The notes beneath the pieces were generated by a model. It had not been told where the DNA came from. It made no database searches and worked only from the letters and a program-made list of their open reading frames with translations. Both the position numbers and the translations under genes were made by a program. This document shows, one piece after another, positions 18,272 through 27,113 of a DNA stretch of 50,620 bases. The DNA comes from an uncultured Bacteroidota bacterium. Lineage in GTDB: Bacteria > Bacteroidota > Bacteroidia > Flavobacteriales > Flavobacteriaceae. The stretch lies in NCBI GenBank assembly GCA_903824755.1, contig CAIJXW010000158.1, positions 1-50,620 on the forward strand, given 5' to 3'. Every line of letters starts with the position of its first letter. Within the stretch, counting starts at the first letter, position 1.

Positions 18272-18295
18272 AGTTAGGCTTGCTTTAAAGCAGTA

Positions 18296-18303
18296 CAAAT
18301 TTA
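18296..18303 (-). promoter_or_regulatory. Candidate -7 box for the hemA operon
   Basis: Minus strand reads TAAATTTG, an exact TAnnTTTG match 25 bp before the hemA ATG at 18271. A TTTG further upstream sits at 28 bp, which is longer than usual, so only the -7 element is supported. Confidence 0.5.
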
Positions 18304-18397
18304 TTATTAAGGTTTATATAAAAGTAACGCTCAAAGTACTATTTATAACGCTATGTGTGATTTTGGATTTATTTCGTTATTTTTATAAAAAAAATAG

Positions 18398-18405
18398 TAA
18401 TTTTG
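18398..18405 (+). promoter_or_regulatory. Candidate -7 box for the AraC-hemH operon
   Basis: TAATTTTG matches TAnnTTTG, 92 bp before the AraC-type gene. Transcription would begin around 18410 and include the inverted repeat at 18425-18464 in the leader. No exact -33 TTTG at the normal distance. Confidence 0.4.
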
Positions 18406-18424
18406 TAATAAATACAAGGTTTTC

Positions 18425-18464
18425 GTATTGTTTTATTTAGAGTTATTCTAAATAAAACCAATAC
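18425..18464. promoter_or_regulatory. Long inverted repeat in the AraC-hemH leader (operator or RNA hairpin)
   Basis: The arms 18425-18441 and 18447-18464 are complementary over 17 bp with a single unpaired C, around a GTTAT loop. No T-tract follows, so it is not a standard terminator. It lies 33 bp before the start of the AraC-type gene. It could be the binding site of that regulator (autoregulation) or a leader RNA structure. Confidence 0.6.
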
Positions 18465-18497
18465 AATTATTCAAAAATCGTTTAAAAATATATCGCT

Positions 18498-19388
18498 ATG
18501 GGTTCACACGATGAAATCATTATTGAAGATGATTTTACACTTCTTCGCTTTCAAAATGATGGAGACGAACCTTTTTTGGCTCAACGCGAAGTTACTAGCG
18601 GGCTAATTCAGTTTCATTTTGGACTAAAAGGAAGTGCTAAATTTATTTTTAACCAAGGGAATTATGCCCTAGAAATGAGGGAAGAAAAATCACTTCTTTT
18701 ATATAATCCACAAAAAGAACTCCCTCTGCATTTAGAATTAGCCCCAAATTCTTGGGTGCTTTCGGTAATTATTTCAATCAAAAAATTTCATGCTCTATTT
18801 TCGACCGAAGCCAATTATATTAGCTTTTTGAGCGAAGAAAATAAAGATAAAAAATACTATAAAGAAAACAATATTAGCCCTTCGATGGCAATCGTTTTGA
18901 GCCAAATGTTTCACTATAATTTGAATCCTTCCATAAAAAATCTTTATTATAAAGGAAAAGGATACGAATTGTTGAGTTTATATTTCAATCGTTCTGAAGA
19001 TTCAAATGCAGAGCAATGTCCGTTTTTGATAGACGAAGAGAATGTATTAAAAATTAAAAAAGCAAAAGCCATTATTATTGCAAACATGGTCGAACCGCCA
19101 GGCCTTCAAGAACTTGCCGATGAAATCGGTTTAAATTTAAAAAAATTAAAAATGGGTTTCAAACAAATTTATGGCGATACTGTTTATGGCTTTTTGTTTG
19201 ATTATAAAATGAATTTTGCAAGAAAACTATTAGATTCTGGCTCCTATAATGTCAATGAAGTCGGTTTGAAAATTGGATATAGCACTGGAAGTCATTTTAT
19301 TGCTGCTTTCAAAAAGAAATTTGCTACCACCCCAAAAAAATATTTAATGTCAATTAATTCAAACATAGAAAACAAAAATATAAATTAG
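18498..19388 (+). CDS. AraC-family transcriptional regulator
   Basis: 296 residues. The C-terminal about 95 residues carry two helix-turn-helix motifs: LQELADEIGLNLKKLKMGFK and the AraC signature region VNEVGLKIGYSTGSHFIAAFKKKFATTPKKY. The N-terminal about 190 residues form an effector or dimerisation part with no named match; the overall plan resembles PchR-type regulators. hemH follows after 1 bp and hemA is divergent, so the heme genes are the obvious candidate targets. That link is inferred from position only. The ligand is not known. Confidence 0.85.
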   Translation: MGSHDEIIIEDDFTLLRFQNDGDEPFLAQREVTSGLIQFHFGLKGSAKFIFNQGNYALEMREEKSLLLYNPQKELPLHLELAPNSWVLSVIISIKKFHALFSTEANYISFLSEENKDKKYYKENNISPSMAIVLSQMFHYNLNPSIKNLYYKGKGYELLSLYFNRSEDSNAEQCPFLIDEENVLKIKKAKAIIIANMVEPPGLQELADEIGLNLKKLKMGFKQIYGDTVYGFLFDYKMNFARKLLDSGSYNVNEVGLKIGYSTGSHFIAAFKKKFATTPKKYLMSINSNIENKNIN

Positions 19389-19389
19389 T

Positions 19390-20406
19390 ATGAAAGGAGT
19401 ATTATTAGTCAATCTTGGTTCGCCAGAAAGTCCAACACCAAAAGATGTTAAGCCTTATTTAGATGAATTTTTAATGGATAAATACGTTATTGACGTACCT
19501 TTTTTGCTTCGAGCTTTATTAGTTCGCGGAATAATTTTGCAAACCAGACCAAAAAAATCGGCTGCTGCTTATGCTAAAATTTGGTGGGACGAAGGTTCGC
19601 CATTAGTAGTGATTTCCAAAAGAATGCAGAAAAAAGTGCAAACGCATACTGATATTCCCGTTGCACTTGCCATGCGATACGGAACGATGTCAATCCTTAA
19701 GGGACTTCAAGAATTGAAAGACAAAGGAGTTGATGAAGTGATGCTTTTTCCGCTTTATCCTCAACATGCAATGGCCTCAACGACCACAATATTAGAATTA
19801 GCAGAAGAGCATAGAAAAAAATATTTTCCCGAAATGAAATTCACGATTGTTCCTGCATTTTATAACAAACCCGATTATATTTCGAGTTTGGCACACTCAA
19901 TCAAAAAACATTTGGAAGGATATGATTATGATCATTTACTGTTTTCCTATCACGGAATTCCAGAGCGACATATTCGCAAGACAGACATCACAAAATCACA
20001 TTGCAAAATTGATGGCTCTTGCTGCAACACTCCTTCGCCAGCACACGAATTTTGCTACCGCCATCAATGTTATGAAACAACAAAACAGGTTGTAAAATAT
20101 TTAGGGATTCCAGAGGGAAAATACAGTCAAACATTTCAATCAAGATTGGCAGGCGATAAATGGCTAACGCCCTATACCGATGAGGAAGTGAACAAGATGC
20201 CCGAAAAAGGGATTAAGAAATTAGCCGTTGTCACTCCCGCCTTTGTGTCTGATTGTTTGGAAACATTAGAGGAAATTGCAATGGAAGCAAATCATGAATT
20301 TAAGGCTCATGGAGGCGAAGAATTTTTGGCCATTCCGTGCATGAACGATGGCGATGAATGGTGTCAAACTGTTGCAAATTGGATAAATGATTGGATAAAT
20401 AAATAA
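19390..20406 (+). CDS. hemH: Ferrochelatase
   Basis: 338 residues. The N-terminal LLVNLGSPESP, then FSYHGIPERHIRKTD (about 181-195) with the conserved active-site histidine, and VVTPAFVSDCLETLEEI (about 279-295) with the conserved glutamates are all ferrochelatase motifs. Cysteines in KIDGSCCNTPSPAHEFCYRHQC could bind an Fe-S cluster or metal, but this is unproven. Role: inserts Fe2+ into protoporphyrin IX. It is the second gene of the AraC-hemH-hemJ operon. Confidence 0.95.
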   Translation: MKGVLLVNLGSPESPTPKDVKPYLDEFLMDKYVIDVPFLLRALLVRGIILQTRPKKSAAAYAKIWWDEGSPLVVISKRMQKKVQTHTDIPVALAMRYGTMSILKGLQELKDKGVDEVMLFPLYPQHAMASTTTILELAEEHRKKYFPEMKFTIVPAFYNKPDYISSLAHSIKKHLEGYDYDHLLFSYHGIPERHIRKTDITKSHCKIDGSCCNTPSPAHEFCYRHQCYETTKQVVKYLGIPEGKYSQTFQSRLAGDKWLTPYTDEEVNKMPEKGIKKLAVVTPAFVSDCLETLEEIAMEANHEFKAHGGEEFLAIPCMNDGDEWCQTVANWINDWINK

Positions 20407-20433
20407 TATTAATTAGAGTTTAATATATAAAAA

Positions 20434-20982
20434 ATGGAATTTTACAACTCCCTGAAATCCCTTCACCTCATCTTTGTAATCACTTGGTTTGCTGGCCTTT
20501 TTTATATTGTTCGTCTATTTGTTTACCAGATTGAAGCCAACGATAAGCCATCGCCCGAAAAGGAAATTTTGCAAAACCAGTACAAAATCATGACCTATCG
20601 ATTGTGGTATATCATCACTTGGCCAAGTGCAGTTTTGGCAAGTATTTTTGCTTTTTGGATGTTGTTTTTTACAGATTTGGGAGCGGCATGGTTAAAAATG
20701 CCATGGATGCATGTGAAATTGGGATTTGTTTTTTTGCTGTATATATACCAAATAAAATGTCATCAAATTTTTAATCAATTGCAACGAAATGAGGTGAATT
20801 ATTCTTCAAACTTTATGCGATTATGGAACGAAGGAGCTACATTGATTTTATTTTCGGTGGTGTTTTTGGTTATTCTAAAAAATGCTGTCAACTGGATTTA
20901 TGGCGTAATCGGAATTGTTGTTTTTTCATTACTTTTAATGCTTGGATTCAAATTTTATAAAAAAATAAGAGAAAATAAATAA
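20434..20982 (+). CDS. hemJ: Protoporphyrinogen IX oxidase HemJ (CopD-like membrane protein)
   Basis: 182 residues with about four or five membrane segments. His11 in KSLHLIFVITWFAGLFY and the lysine of WMHVKLGFVFLL correspond to the conserved His and Lys of HemJ proteins. Role: oxidises protoporphyrinogen IX to protoporphyrin IX, the step between HemF and HemH. No HemG or HemY is in the window, so HemJ fills that step. It lies 27 bp after hemH, and the histidine kinase gene begins 9 bp downstream. Confidence 0.88.
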   Translation: MEFYNSLKSLHLIFVITWFAGLFYIVRLFVYQIEANDKPSPEKEILQNQYKIMTYRLWYIITWPSAVLASIFAFWMLFFTDLGAAWLKMPWMHVKLGFVFLLYIYQIKCHQIFNQLQRNEVNYSSNFMRLWNEGATLILFSVVFLVILKNAVNWIYGVIGIVVFSLLLMLGFKFYKKIRENK

Positions 20983-20991
20983 TTGTTTTTG

Positions 20992-22464
20992 ATGCTAAAA
21001 GAGTATAAAATGTCGATGCTTTCTCTCCGAATAAGGATTTTCCTTTCGATGATTGTATTGGTGTTAATTGCCTCCATATTAATGGCATCAATTTCTATTA
21101 TACAATTCAAAAACGAAGCAAAAGAATACCATCAAGAACGACTAGAACGCAAAGAAAGCGCCATAAAAGAACATATAAACTATGTGCTTTCCAACACAAA
21201 ATACCCATTAAACACTCGGAATTTGGCTTTAATTTTTAAAGTAAAAATTCATGAATTGGCTCAAATTCATGGGCTGGAAATTAACATTTATGGCCTTAAC
21301 GGAAAATTACTAAAATCGTCAAAAGCTTCGTTTTCAGTTGATACTATAAAGCCTCCCGTTCCAAAATATATATTGAAACTTGTAGAGTCGTCTATTGAAA
21401 AACGATATGTGGATATTCAAAATATTGACGGAATAAAAAACCGCTCCTCCTATAGTCAAATTAAAGACGAAAAATTCAAGCCGCTAGGTATTTTGAATAT
21501 TCCATATGTAGAAGATGATGGTTTTTATGAAACGGAGTTGAAGAATTTCCTTTTAAAATTAGGGCAGGTTTATTCCTTGATGTTACTAATTGCTTTTGGA
21601 TTGGCCTATTTTCTTTCAAGTTATATTACGAAATCATTAAAGACCATTTCGGACAAATTGAGAGACACGAGTTTGGGACAAAAAAACGAAAAAATTGTTT
21701 TGGAAGCCAACAGCAAAGAAATTAATTTGCTCATAAAAGCCTATAACGGAATGGTGGACGAACTCGAAGAAAGTGCTATGAAATTGGCTCAAAGTGAACG
21801 AGAGGAAGCGTGGCGAGAAATGGCAAAACAGGTGGCACATGAAATTAAAAATCCATTAACCCCAATGCGATTAACGGTTCAAAGTTTTCAACGGAAATTT
21901 GATGCAAACGACCCCGAATTGAAACAAAAACTCAATGATTATTCAAAAACTTTGATTCAGCAAATCGACACAATGAGCTCTGTGGCATCGGCATTTTCTA
22001 ACTTTGCATCTATGCCTGCCCAACAAAATGAAACACTAAATGTGGTTCAAGTGGTAGAATTGGCCTTAGATATTTTTAACGAAGAGTATATTGTTTTTGA
22101 GAGTGAAAACAAGGCGATAGTTTCCAAAATGGATCGAACGCAACTCATTAGGGTGATTACTAATTTAGTGAAAAATGCCATTCAATCCATTCCCGAAGAG
22201 CAACCCGAAAAATCCGTAATTGTATCGGTTAGAAAAGACAACGAAAATGTATTGATTGTGGTCAAAGACAACGGAAACGGAATAGCACCAGAAAATGTAG
22301 ATCATATTTTTGAACCAAAATTCACCACAAAAAATAGCGGTATGGGATTAGGTTTAGGAATTATAAAAAACATAATTGAAAATTATAAAGGAACTATTTC
22401 CTTTGAAACCGAACTTGGAAAAGGAACCACTTTTACGGTATCGCTTCCTATTATTAATACTTAA
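20992..22464 (+). CDS. Sensor histidine kinase (NtrY-like, HAMP), orphan
   Basis: 490 residues from ATG 20992; ATG 21010 is an equally good start. The first membrane segment (about 12-34) and the second (about 192-212) enclose a periplasmic sensor region of about 155 residues. A HAMP linker follows, then the H-box VAHEIKNPLTPMRL, the N-box NLVKNAIQSIP, the G1 box DNGNGI and the G2 box GMGLGLGII. The catalytic parts are complete. No response regulator gene is adjacent. It follows hemJ by 9 bp and may be transcribed with the hemH operon. The signal it senses is unknown. Confidence 0.85.
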   Translation: MLKEYKMSMLSLRIRIFLSMIVLVLIASILMASISIIQFKNEAKEYHQERLERKESAIKEHINYVLSNTKYPLNTRNLALIFKVKIHELAQIHGLEINIYGLNGKLLKSSKASFSVDTIKPPVPKYILKLVESSIEKRYVDIQNIDGIKNRSSYSQIKDEKFKPLGILNIPYVEDDGFYETELKNFLLKLGQVYSLMLLIAFGLAYFLSSYITKSLKTISDKLRDTSLGQKNEKIVLEANSKEINLLIKAYNGMVDELEESAMKLAQSEREEAWREMAKQVAHEIKNPLTPMRLTVQSFQRKFDANDPELKQKLNDYSKTLIQQIDTMSSVASAFSNFASMPAQQNETLNVVQVVELALDIFNEEYIVFESENKAIVSKMDRTQLIRVITNLVKNAIQSIPEEQPEKSVIVSVRKDNENVLIVVKDNGNGIAPENVDHIFEPKFTTKNSGMGLGLGIIKNIIENYKGTISFETELGKGTTFTVSLPIINT

Positions 22465-22474
22465 AAAAAAGAAA

Positions 22475-23257
22475 ATGACATTCGAAAATATTATTATTAG
22501 CATAGAAAATGCGGTTGCAACACTTACGATAAATCGTCCTGAGAAATTAAATGCTTTAAACAAAGCTACTATCCTGGAGCTGCACGAAGCTTTTAAATCG
22601 TTAGAAAAAAATAAAGAAATTCGGGCAATTATTCTAACAGGGTCTGGCGAAAAAGCATTTGTAGCAGGAGCTGATATCTCTGAATTTGCCGATTTTTCTA
22701 TGACAGAAGGAGCCGAATTAGCGGCACGTGGGCAATCTCTTTTGTTTGATTTTGTCGAAAATCTAAAAACGCCTGTGATTGCGGCCATCAATGGTTTTGC
22801 ACTTGGCGGAGGTCTAGAATTAGCGATGGCGTGTCATTTTAGAGTGGCATCGGATACTGCAAAAATGGGTTTGCCAGAAGTTTCGCTTGGAGTAATTCCA
22901 GGTTATGGCGGAACGCAGCGTTTGCCTCAACTCATAGGGAAAGGGCGTGCTATGGAACTCATTATGACCGCTGGAATGATTCCGGCAGAGGATGCTTATC
23001 GAACTGGATTAGTGAATCATGTTGTGCCACAAGTTGAGCTTTTATCATTTTGTAATGGGATTGCATCTCGTATTTGTAGAAATTCTCCAATTGCAATTAG
23101 CGAAGCCATTTGTGCGATAAACTCCAATTATAAAGAAGGCGAAAATGGCTATAAAACAGAAATTGAGGCGTTCGGAAAATGCTTTGGGACAAAGGATTTC
23201 AAAGAAGGAACTTCCGCATTTTTAGAAAAACGGAAAGCAAATTTTATAGGCGAATAA
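22475..23257 (+). CDS. Enoyl-CoA hydratase/isomerase (crotonase) family
   Basis: 260 residues from ATG 22475 (MTFENIIIS). The longer frame upstream would overlap the kinase gene and lacks crotonase character. Motifs: GADISEFADF (CoA-binding, about 67-76), IAAINGFALGGGLELAM (about 99-115) with the oxyanion-hole glycines, and LPEVSLGVIPGYGGTQRLP (about 130-148), whose conserved glutamate is one of the two catalytic acids of hydratases. Likely hydrates 2-enoyl-CoA in beta-oxidation. It converges on the HD gene with no base between the two stop codons. Confidence 0.88.
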   Translation: MTFENIIISIENAVATLTINRPEKLNALNKATILELHEAFKSLEKNKEIRAIILTGSGEKAFVAGADISEFADFSMTEGAELAARGQSLLFDFVENLKTPVIAAINGFALGGGLELAMACHFRVASDTAKMGLPEVSLGVIPGYGGTQRLPQLIGKGRAMELIMTAGMIPAEDAYRTGLVNHVVPQVELLSFCNGIASRICRNSPIAISEAICAINSNYKEGENGYKTEIEAFGKCFGTKDFKEGTSAFLEKRKANFIGE

Positions 23258-23911
23258 TTAAACCTCTCCGTCCCACTCTGCATAAAACTGAGAGAGAAAT
23301 TTTTCCATAAAATCATGACGTTGTTGTGCGATTTTCTTTCCAGTTTCGGTATTCATTTTGTCTTTCAAGAGCAATAATTTTTCATAAAAATGATTGATTG
23401 TTGGTGCCTCAGAGTTTTTATACTCCTCTTTTGTCATCCTTAGATTTGGCTGAATTTCTGGATTATAAATTGGTCTATTTTTGAACCCTCCATAATTGAA
23501 AGTTCGAGCAATTCCGATGGCTCCAATTGCGTCCAAACGATCCGCATCTTGAACAATTTTGAGTTCGATAGAGCTTGGTTTTGTTTCAAAATTTCCGCCT
23601 TTGAACGAAATATTTTCAATAATAGCTACAACGTGTTGAATTGTATCGCTATCCACATTTTCGGATTCTAGAAAAGTTTTGGCTGTTTTCGGCCCTATTT
23701 TTTCGTCCCCTCCGTGAAATTTACTGTCGGCAATATCGTGAAGCAAAGCTCCTAATCGAACTACAAAAGTGTTGCATTTTTCAATTTCGGAGATCGAAAC
23801 CGCATTTTTATATACACGCTCAATATGAAACCAGTCGTGACCGCCTTCCGCATTTTCTAATTGTTTTTTTACAAAAGCAATTGTGTTGTTTATAATTTCA
23901 AAATGATTCAT
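23258..23911 (-). CDS. HD-domain metal-dependent phosphohydrolase
   Basis: 217 residues from ATG 23911 (MNHFEIINN). An earlier in-frame ATG (23956) lies inside the terminator of the next upstream gene and is not used here. HD superfamily residues are GHDWFHIERV (about 24-33), LLHDIADSKFHGGDE and QDADRLDAIGAIG. The family hydrolyses phosphate esters or nucleotides; the exact substrate cannot be told. The pattern is of the YedJ/YpgQ type, inferred from general resemblance. Its stop directly abuts the stop of the crotonase gene. Confidence 0.8.
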   Translation of the reverse strand: MNHFEIINNTIAFVKKQLENAEGGHDWFHIERVYKNAVSISEIEKCNTFVVRLGALLHDIADSKFHGGDEKIGPKTAKTFLESENVDSDTIQHVVAIIENISFKGGNFETKPSSIELKIVQDADRLDAIGAIGIARTFNYGGFKNRPIYNPEIQPNLRMTKEEYKNSEAPTINHFYEKLLLLKDKMNTETGKKIAQQRHDFMEKFLSQFYAEWDGEV

Positions 23912-23923
23912 ATCCTTGTAATT

Positions 23924-23967
23924 AAAAAAGGCTGGATTTAAAGTAAAATTACTCAAAATCCAACCTT
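23924..23967 (-). terminator. Terminator after the acyl-ACP desaturase
   Basis: On the minus strand a 12-bp stem (23956-23967 with 23928-23939, one G-U pair, 16-nt loop) is followed by T residues (A-run 23924-23929 on the plus strand), 20 bp after the desaturase stop. Confidence 0.6.
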
Positions 23968-23986
23968 CAAATAATAAATTATTGTT

Positions 23987-24973
23987 TTAAATTGCTGCTG
24001 GCTCAACCCATTTGAAGGTAAAAGAATTTTCTGGAATAATTAATCTTTCCGAAATTCGTGCCATTCTTGAAGGCAATTTCATTAAATAATCTCTTGCTTT
24101 TTCGGCATCTTCTGTCAACCCAGAAATTTTGTCGATTTCCCATTTGTCGATTAGCTTTTGCATAATTTCGACATAGTCATTGGCGGTATAAACTCCAATT
24201 CTTTGTGCCGAATCAGAAAAATGTTCAAATGCAGAGCTGATTTTATTACCAGATTCTCTTAAAAAGTGAGCGGGCATAACAATTTTTTGTTTCATCATAT
24301 ATTGAAAAGCCAACATCATTTCGCTTGGATCCACTTTGAAAATTTGGTTGATAAACTCGCTATATGCATGATGGTGACGCATTTCGTCTCCTGCAATCAT
24401 TTTGCACATTTTTGAGAGTTTATTGTCGCCATAGTTTTTTGCCAATTGAGATACTCTATTGTGAGAAACATAAGTGGCAAGTTCTTGGAAACTAGTATAA
24501 ACAAAGTTTTTATAAGGGTCTCTTCCAGTTCCAATATCAAAACCATCATTGATTAAATGTTGGGTTGTGATTTCTACCTCACGCATATTGACACGTCCTG
24601 ATAAATACAGGTATTTATTCAAAACATCGCCGTGTCTATTTTCTTCGCCCGTCCATTGACGCACCCATTTTGACCAACCGTTTCTTTCTACATTATCAAC
24701 ACCTTCAACATCCATAAGCCAGGATTCGTAGGTTGGCAAAGCCTCTTCTGTGATAGTGTCGCCCACCATAGCCACCCAAAAATCATAGGGTAAATCTTTT
24801 GCAATTTCGCGAAGTTCTTTTACATCTTCTAGAAAAGTATCGCTTTCAGAATCTGGCAAAAAATCGGAAGGTTGCCATATTTTTTCTACGGGTATTAGAT
24901 ATTGGTCGACAAAGCCATCGACTTTTTTTTCTAGAAATTGCATTACTTCCAAACGCACGTTTTTTATTGACAT
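23987..24973 (-). CDS. Acyl-[ACP] desaturase (diiron)
   Basis: 328 residues. The two iron-binding motifs are visible: EENRH (110-114) and DEMRHH (196-201), with TEEALPTYES (76-85) supplying another acid. Known role of the family: introduces a cis double bond in acyl-ACP using O2 and reduced ferredoxin, as in plant stearoyl-ACP desaturase. In a cold-tolerant flavobacterium this would add membrane unsaturation. A plsC gene lies 65 bp upstream in the same direction, so acyl chains from both steps may go into phospholipids. Confidence 0.88.
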   Translation of the reverse strand: MSIKNVRLEVMQFLEKKVDGFVDQYLIPVEKIWQPSDFLPDSESDTFLEDVKELREIAKDLPYDFWVAMVGDTITEEALPTYESWLMDVEGVDNVERNGWSKWVRQWTGEENRHGDVLNKYLYLSGRVNMREVEITTQHLINDGFDIGTGRDPYKNFVYTSFQELATYVSHNRVSQLAKNYGDNKLSKMCKMIAGDEMRHHHAYSEFINQIFKVDPSEMMLAFQYMMKQKIVMPAHFLRESGNKISSAFEHFSDSAQRIGVYTANDYVEIMQKLIDKWEIDKISGLTEDAEKARDYLMKLPSRMARISERLIIPENSFTFKWVEPAAI

Positions 24974-25038
24974 TTTGTTATATTTTTAGGTTTAAAACTT
25001 AAAATCCAAATAGGGTATAAATTTTAAGTTTGATATTT

Positions 25039-25773
25039 TTAATTATTAACTCCTTGTTTTATTGCGGTTTCTGTTTTTTGCATAATTTCTTCAAAAGCAA
25101 AATCGCAAACAGGGATTGATTTATGTGCGGTAAATATAAGGCGATTTCCTAAACCAAGCGGCAAAAATCCATATCTAAATATTTTCCATGAATTATTAAT
25201 ACTAATCGGAACAACATGGGCCGAAGGAGCATATTTGCATAATATTTTCAATCCACTTTGTGCAAATTCCTTTGGCGTTCCATTTTTACTTCTTGTTCCT
25301 TCAGGGAAAATTACTGCCGAACGGTTATGTTTTTCAATATATTCTGATAATTCTTTTATGATTGTGATGGCTTGTTTTGGATCTTTTCTATCGATGAGAA
25401 CCGACCCGCCATGACGCAAATTAAAGGAAACACTCGGAACGCCTTTTCCTAATTCTTTTTTGCTTACAAATTTGGGGTGAAATTTTCTTAAAAACCAAAT
25501 AATTCCGATGATATCATACATGCTTTGATGATTGGCAACAAAAATAATCGGTATTCCTTTCGGAATGGCATCTCTATTTTCAAATTTATAGGTTGTCCCT
25601 AATGGTTGAGCGACTTTCAGAAGAAGAAAATTTAGATAATCAACACTTTTTTTATGGGCTTGGTAGCCAAAAACATTGAAACAAACCCATTGAATCGGGT
25701 GAAAAATAACCAAATTTAAAACAAACAATAAGTAGCAAACCAACGAAATTGGATAGGAAATGAGCTTTTGCAT
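25039..25773 (-). CDS. 1-acyl-sn-glycerol-3-phosphate acyltransferase (PlsC family)
   Basis: 244 residues with an N-terminal hydrophobic segment. The catalytic HX4D motif is NHQSMYDI, and FPEGTRS is the acyl acceptor motif of the PlsC family. Role: makes phosphatidic acid by acylating lysophosphatidate at the inner membrane. A second PlsC-type gene lies at 27143-27892, on the other side of recA. I cannot tell which is the main enzyme. Confidence 0.88.
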   Translation of the reverse strand: MQKLISYPISLVCYLLFVLNLVIFHPIQWVCFNVFGYQAHKKSVDYLNFLLLKVAQPLGTTYKFENRDAIPKGIPIIFVANHQSMYDIIGIIWFLRKFHPKFVSKKELGKGVPSVSFNLRHGGSVLIDRKDPKQAITIIKELSEYIEKHNRSAVIFPEGTRSKNGTPKEFAQSGLKILCKYAPSAHVVPISINNSWKIFRYGFLPLGLGNRLIFTAHKSIPVCDFAFEEIMQKTETAIKQGVNN

Positions 25774-25823
25774 TTTGATTATTAAAAAACAAAAATAAAT
25801 AAATAAATTGAGTTGGAAGGATA

Positions 25824-25940
25824 TTAAAATTTAAATAAGTCAATTATATCAACATCTAAAGCTTTTGAGATTTTTAGCAAAGAGGAAATTGTTGGGTTTC
25901 TTTTTCCAGATTATTAATGTATTTGAATTATAATGTGAGC
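25824..25940 (-). pseudogene. Remnant of an Xre-family HTH regulator gene
   Basis: On the minus strand one frame reads GKRNPTISSLLKISKALDV followed by DIIDLFKF and TAA. This is the C-terminal half of a Cro/CI-type helix-turn-helix domain. Just upstream the residues YINNLE and HYNSN appear in other frames, as expected of an HTH_3 recognition helix with at least two frameshifts. No start or N-terminal half is found. The remainder of the 319-bp gap between plsC and recA is AT-rich with a pyrimidine-rich tract at about 25957-26003, and I see no other gene there. Confidence 0.75.
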
Positions 25941-26063
25941 GGAAAATTATTAATTATCTCCTCCTTTATCAATCCCTCCCCCTATTTTCAACTCCCCTCC
26001 TGAATTTTAAGGAATTTGTTAAAAACTAGTGTTTTTTAATTTCATTTACATCAAAAAAAAAAG

Positions 26064-26071
26064 TATTTTTA
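26064..26071 (+). promoter_or_regulatory. Weak -7-like box before recA
   Basis: TATTTTTA resembles TAnnTTTG (last base differs) about 34 bp before the recA start at 26105. No -33 match is seen at the normal distance. No LexA-type SOS box is apparent. Confidence 0.3.
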
Positions 26072-26104
26072 CGAAAAATAAGTGCAACATAAATGAAAGA
26101 AAAG

Positions 26105-27109
26105 ATGAGTTCAGAAAAAGAAGCAAAATTAAAAGCCCTCCAACTTACACTTGACAAATTAGACAAAACCTACGGAAAAGGCACCGTAATGAAAATGGGC
26201 GACAAAGCCGTTGAAGAGGTAGAAGTAATCTCTTCTGGTTCGCTAGGTTTAGATTTGGCCTTAGGAGTAAATGGGTATCCAAGAGGTCGTGTTATTGAAA
26301 TTTATGGCCCAGAATCTTCTGGAAAAACTACTTTAACGCTTCATGCTATTGCCGAAGCTCAAAAAGCAGGTGGAATTGCTGCGTTTATTGATGCTGAACA
26401 CGCTTTTGATAGAAATTATGCCGAAAAATTAGGCGTTGACATAGAAAATTTGATCATTTCGCAACCCGATAATGGGGAGCAAGCTCTAGAAATTGCCGAA
26501 AACTTAATTCGGTCAGGAGCAATTGACATTGTTGTGATTGACTCGGTGGCGGCTTTAACGCCAAAAAGCGAAATTGAAGGCGAAATGGGTGATTCTAAAA
26601 TGGGATTACACGCTAGATTAATGTCGCAAGCCCTAAGAAAATTAACTGGGACAATTAGCAAAACACATTGTACGGTGTTCTTTATCAATCAGTTGAGAGA
26701 GAAAATTGGTGTTATGTTTGGAAATCCAGAAACAACAACGGGTGGAAATGCACTGAAATTCTATGCTTCAATTCGTTTGGATATTCGGCGTTCGTCTCAA
26801 ATAAAAGATGGTGACAACGTTATTGGAAATAGAACTAAAGTAAAAGTTGTAAAAAATAAAGTAGCCCCGCCTTTCAAAGTAGCCGAATTTGACATTATGT
26901 ATGGCGAAGGAGTTTCAAAAACAGGAGAAATACTAGATTTGGCCGTTGAATTTGAAATTATCAAAAAAGCAGGGTCTTGGTTTAGCTATGGCGAAACAAA
27001 ATTGGGGCAAGGTCGCGATGCGGTGAAATCTTTAATAAAAGACAATCCTGAAATGGCCGAAGAATTAGAACAAAAAATTAAGGCTCACATAAAAGAGACT
27101 AACGCATAA
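26105..27109 (+). CDS. recA: Recombinase RecA
   Basis: 334 residues from ATG 26105 (MSSEKEAK); ATG 26093 would add four residues. Walker A is GPESSGKT (about 68-75), Walker B is [10 protein letters not shown], and the L2 region with [21 protein letters not shown] is intact. Role: DNA strand exchange and repair. It stands alone between two acyltransferase genes and ends at a strong bidirectional terminator. Confidence 0.97.
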   Translation: MSSEKEAKLKALQLTLDKLDKTYGKGTVMKMGDKAVEEVEVISSGSLGLDLALGVNGYPRGRVIEIYGPESSGKTTLTLHAIAEAQKAGGIAAFIDAEHAFDRNYAEKLGVDIENLIISQPDNGEQALEIAENLIRSGAIDIVVIDSVAALTPKSEIEGEMGDSKMGLHARLMSQALRKLTGTISKTHCTVFFINQLREKIGVMFGNPETTTGGNALKFYASIRLDIRRSSQIKDGDNVIGNRTKVKVVKNKVAPPFKVAEFDIMYGEGVSKTGEILDLAVEFEIIKKAGSWFSYGETKLGQGRDAVKSLIKDNPEMAEELEQKIKAHIKETNA

Positions 27110-27113
27110 TACT

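Noticed and set aside
25824..26092. Intact Xre regulator with a restriction or toxin partner
   Set aside because: Only the last about 30 residues read in one frame, the rest is frameshifted, and no partner gene is present.
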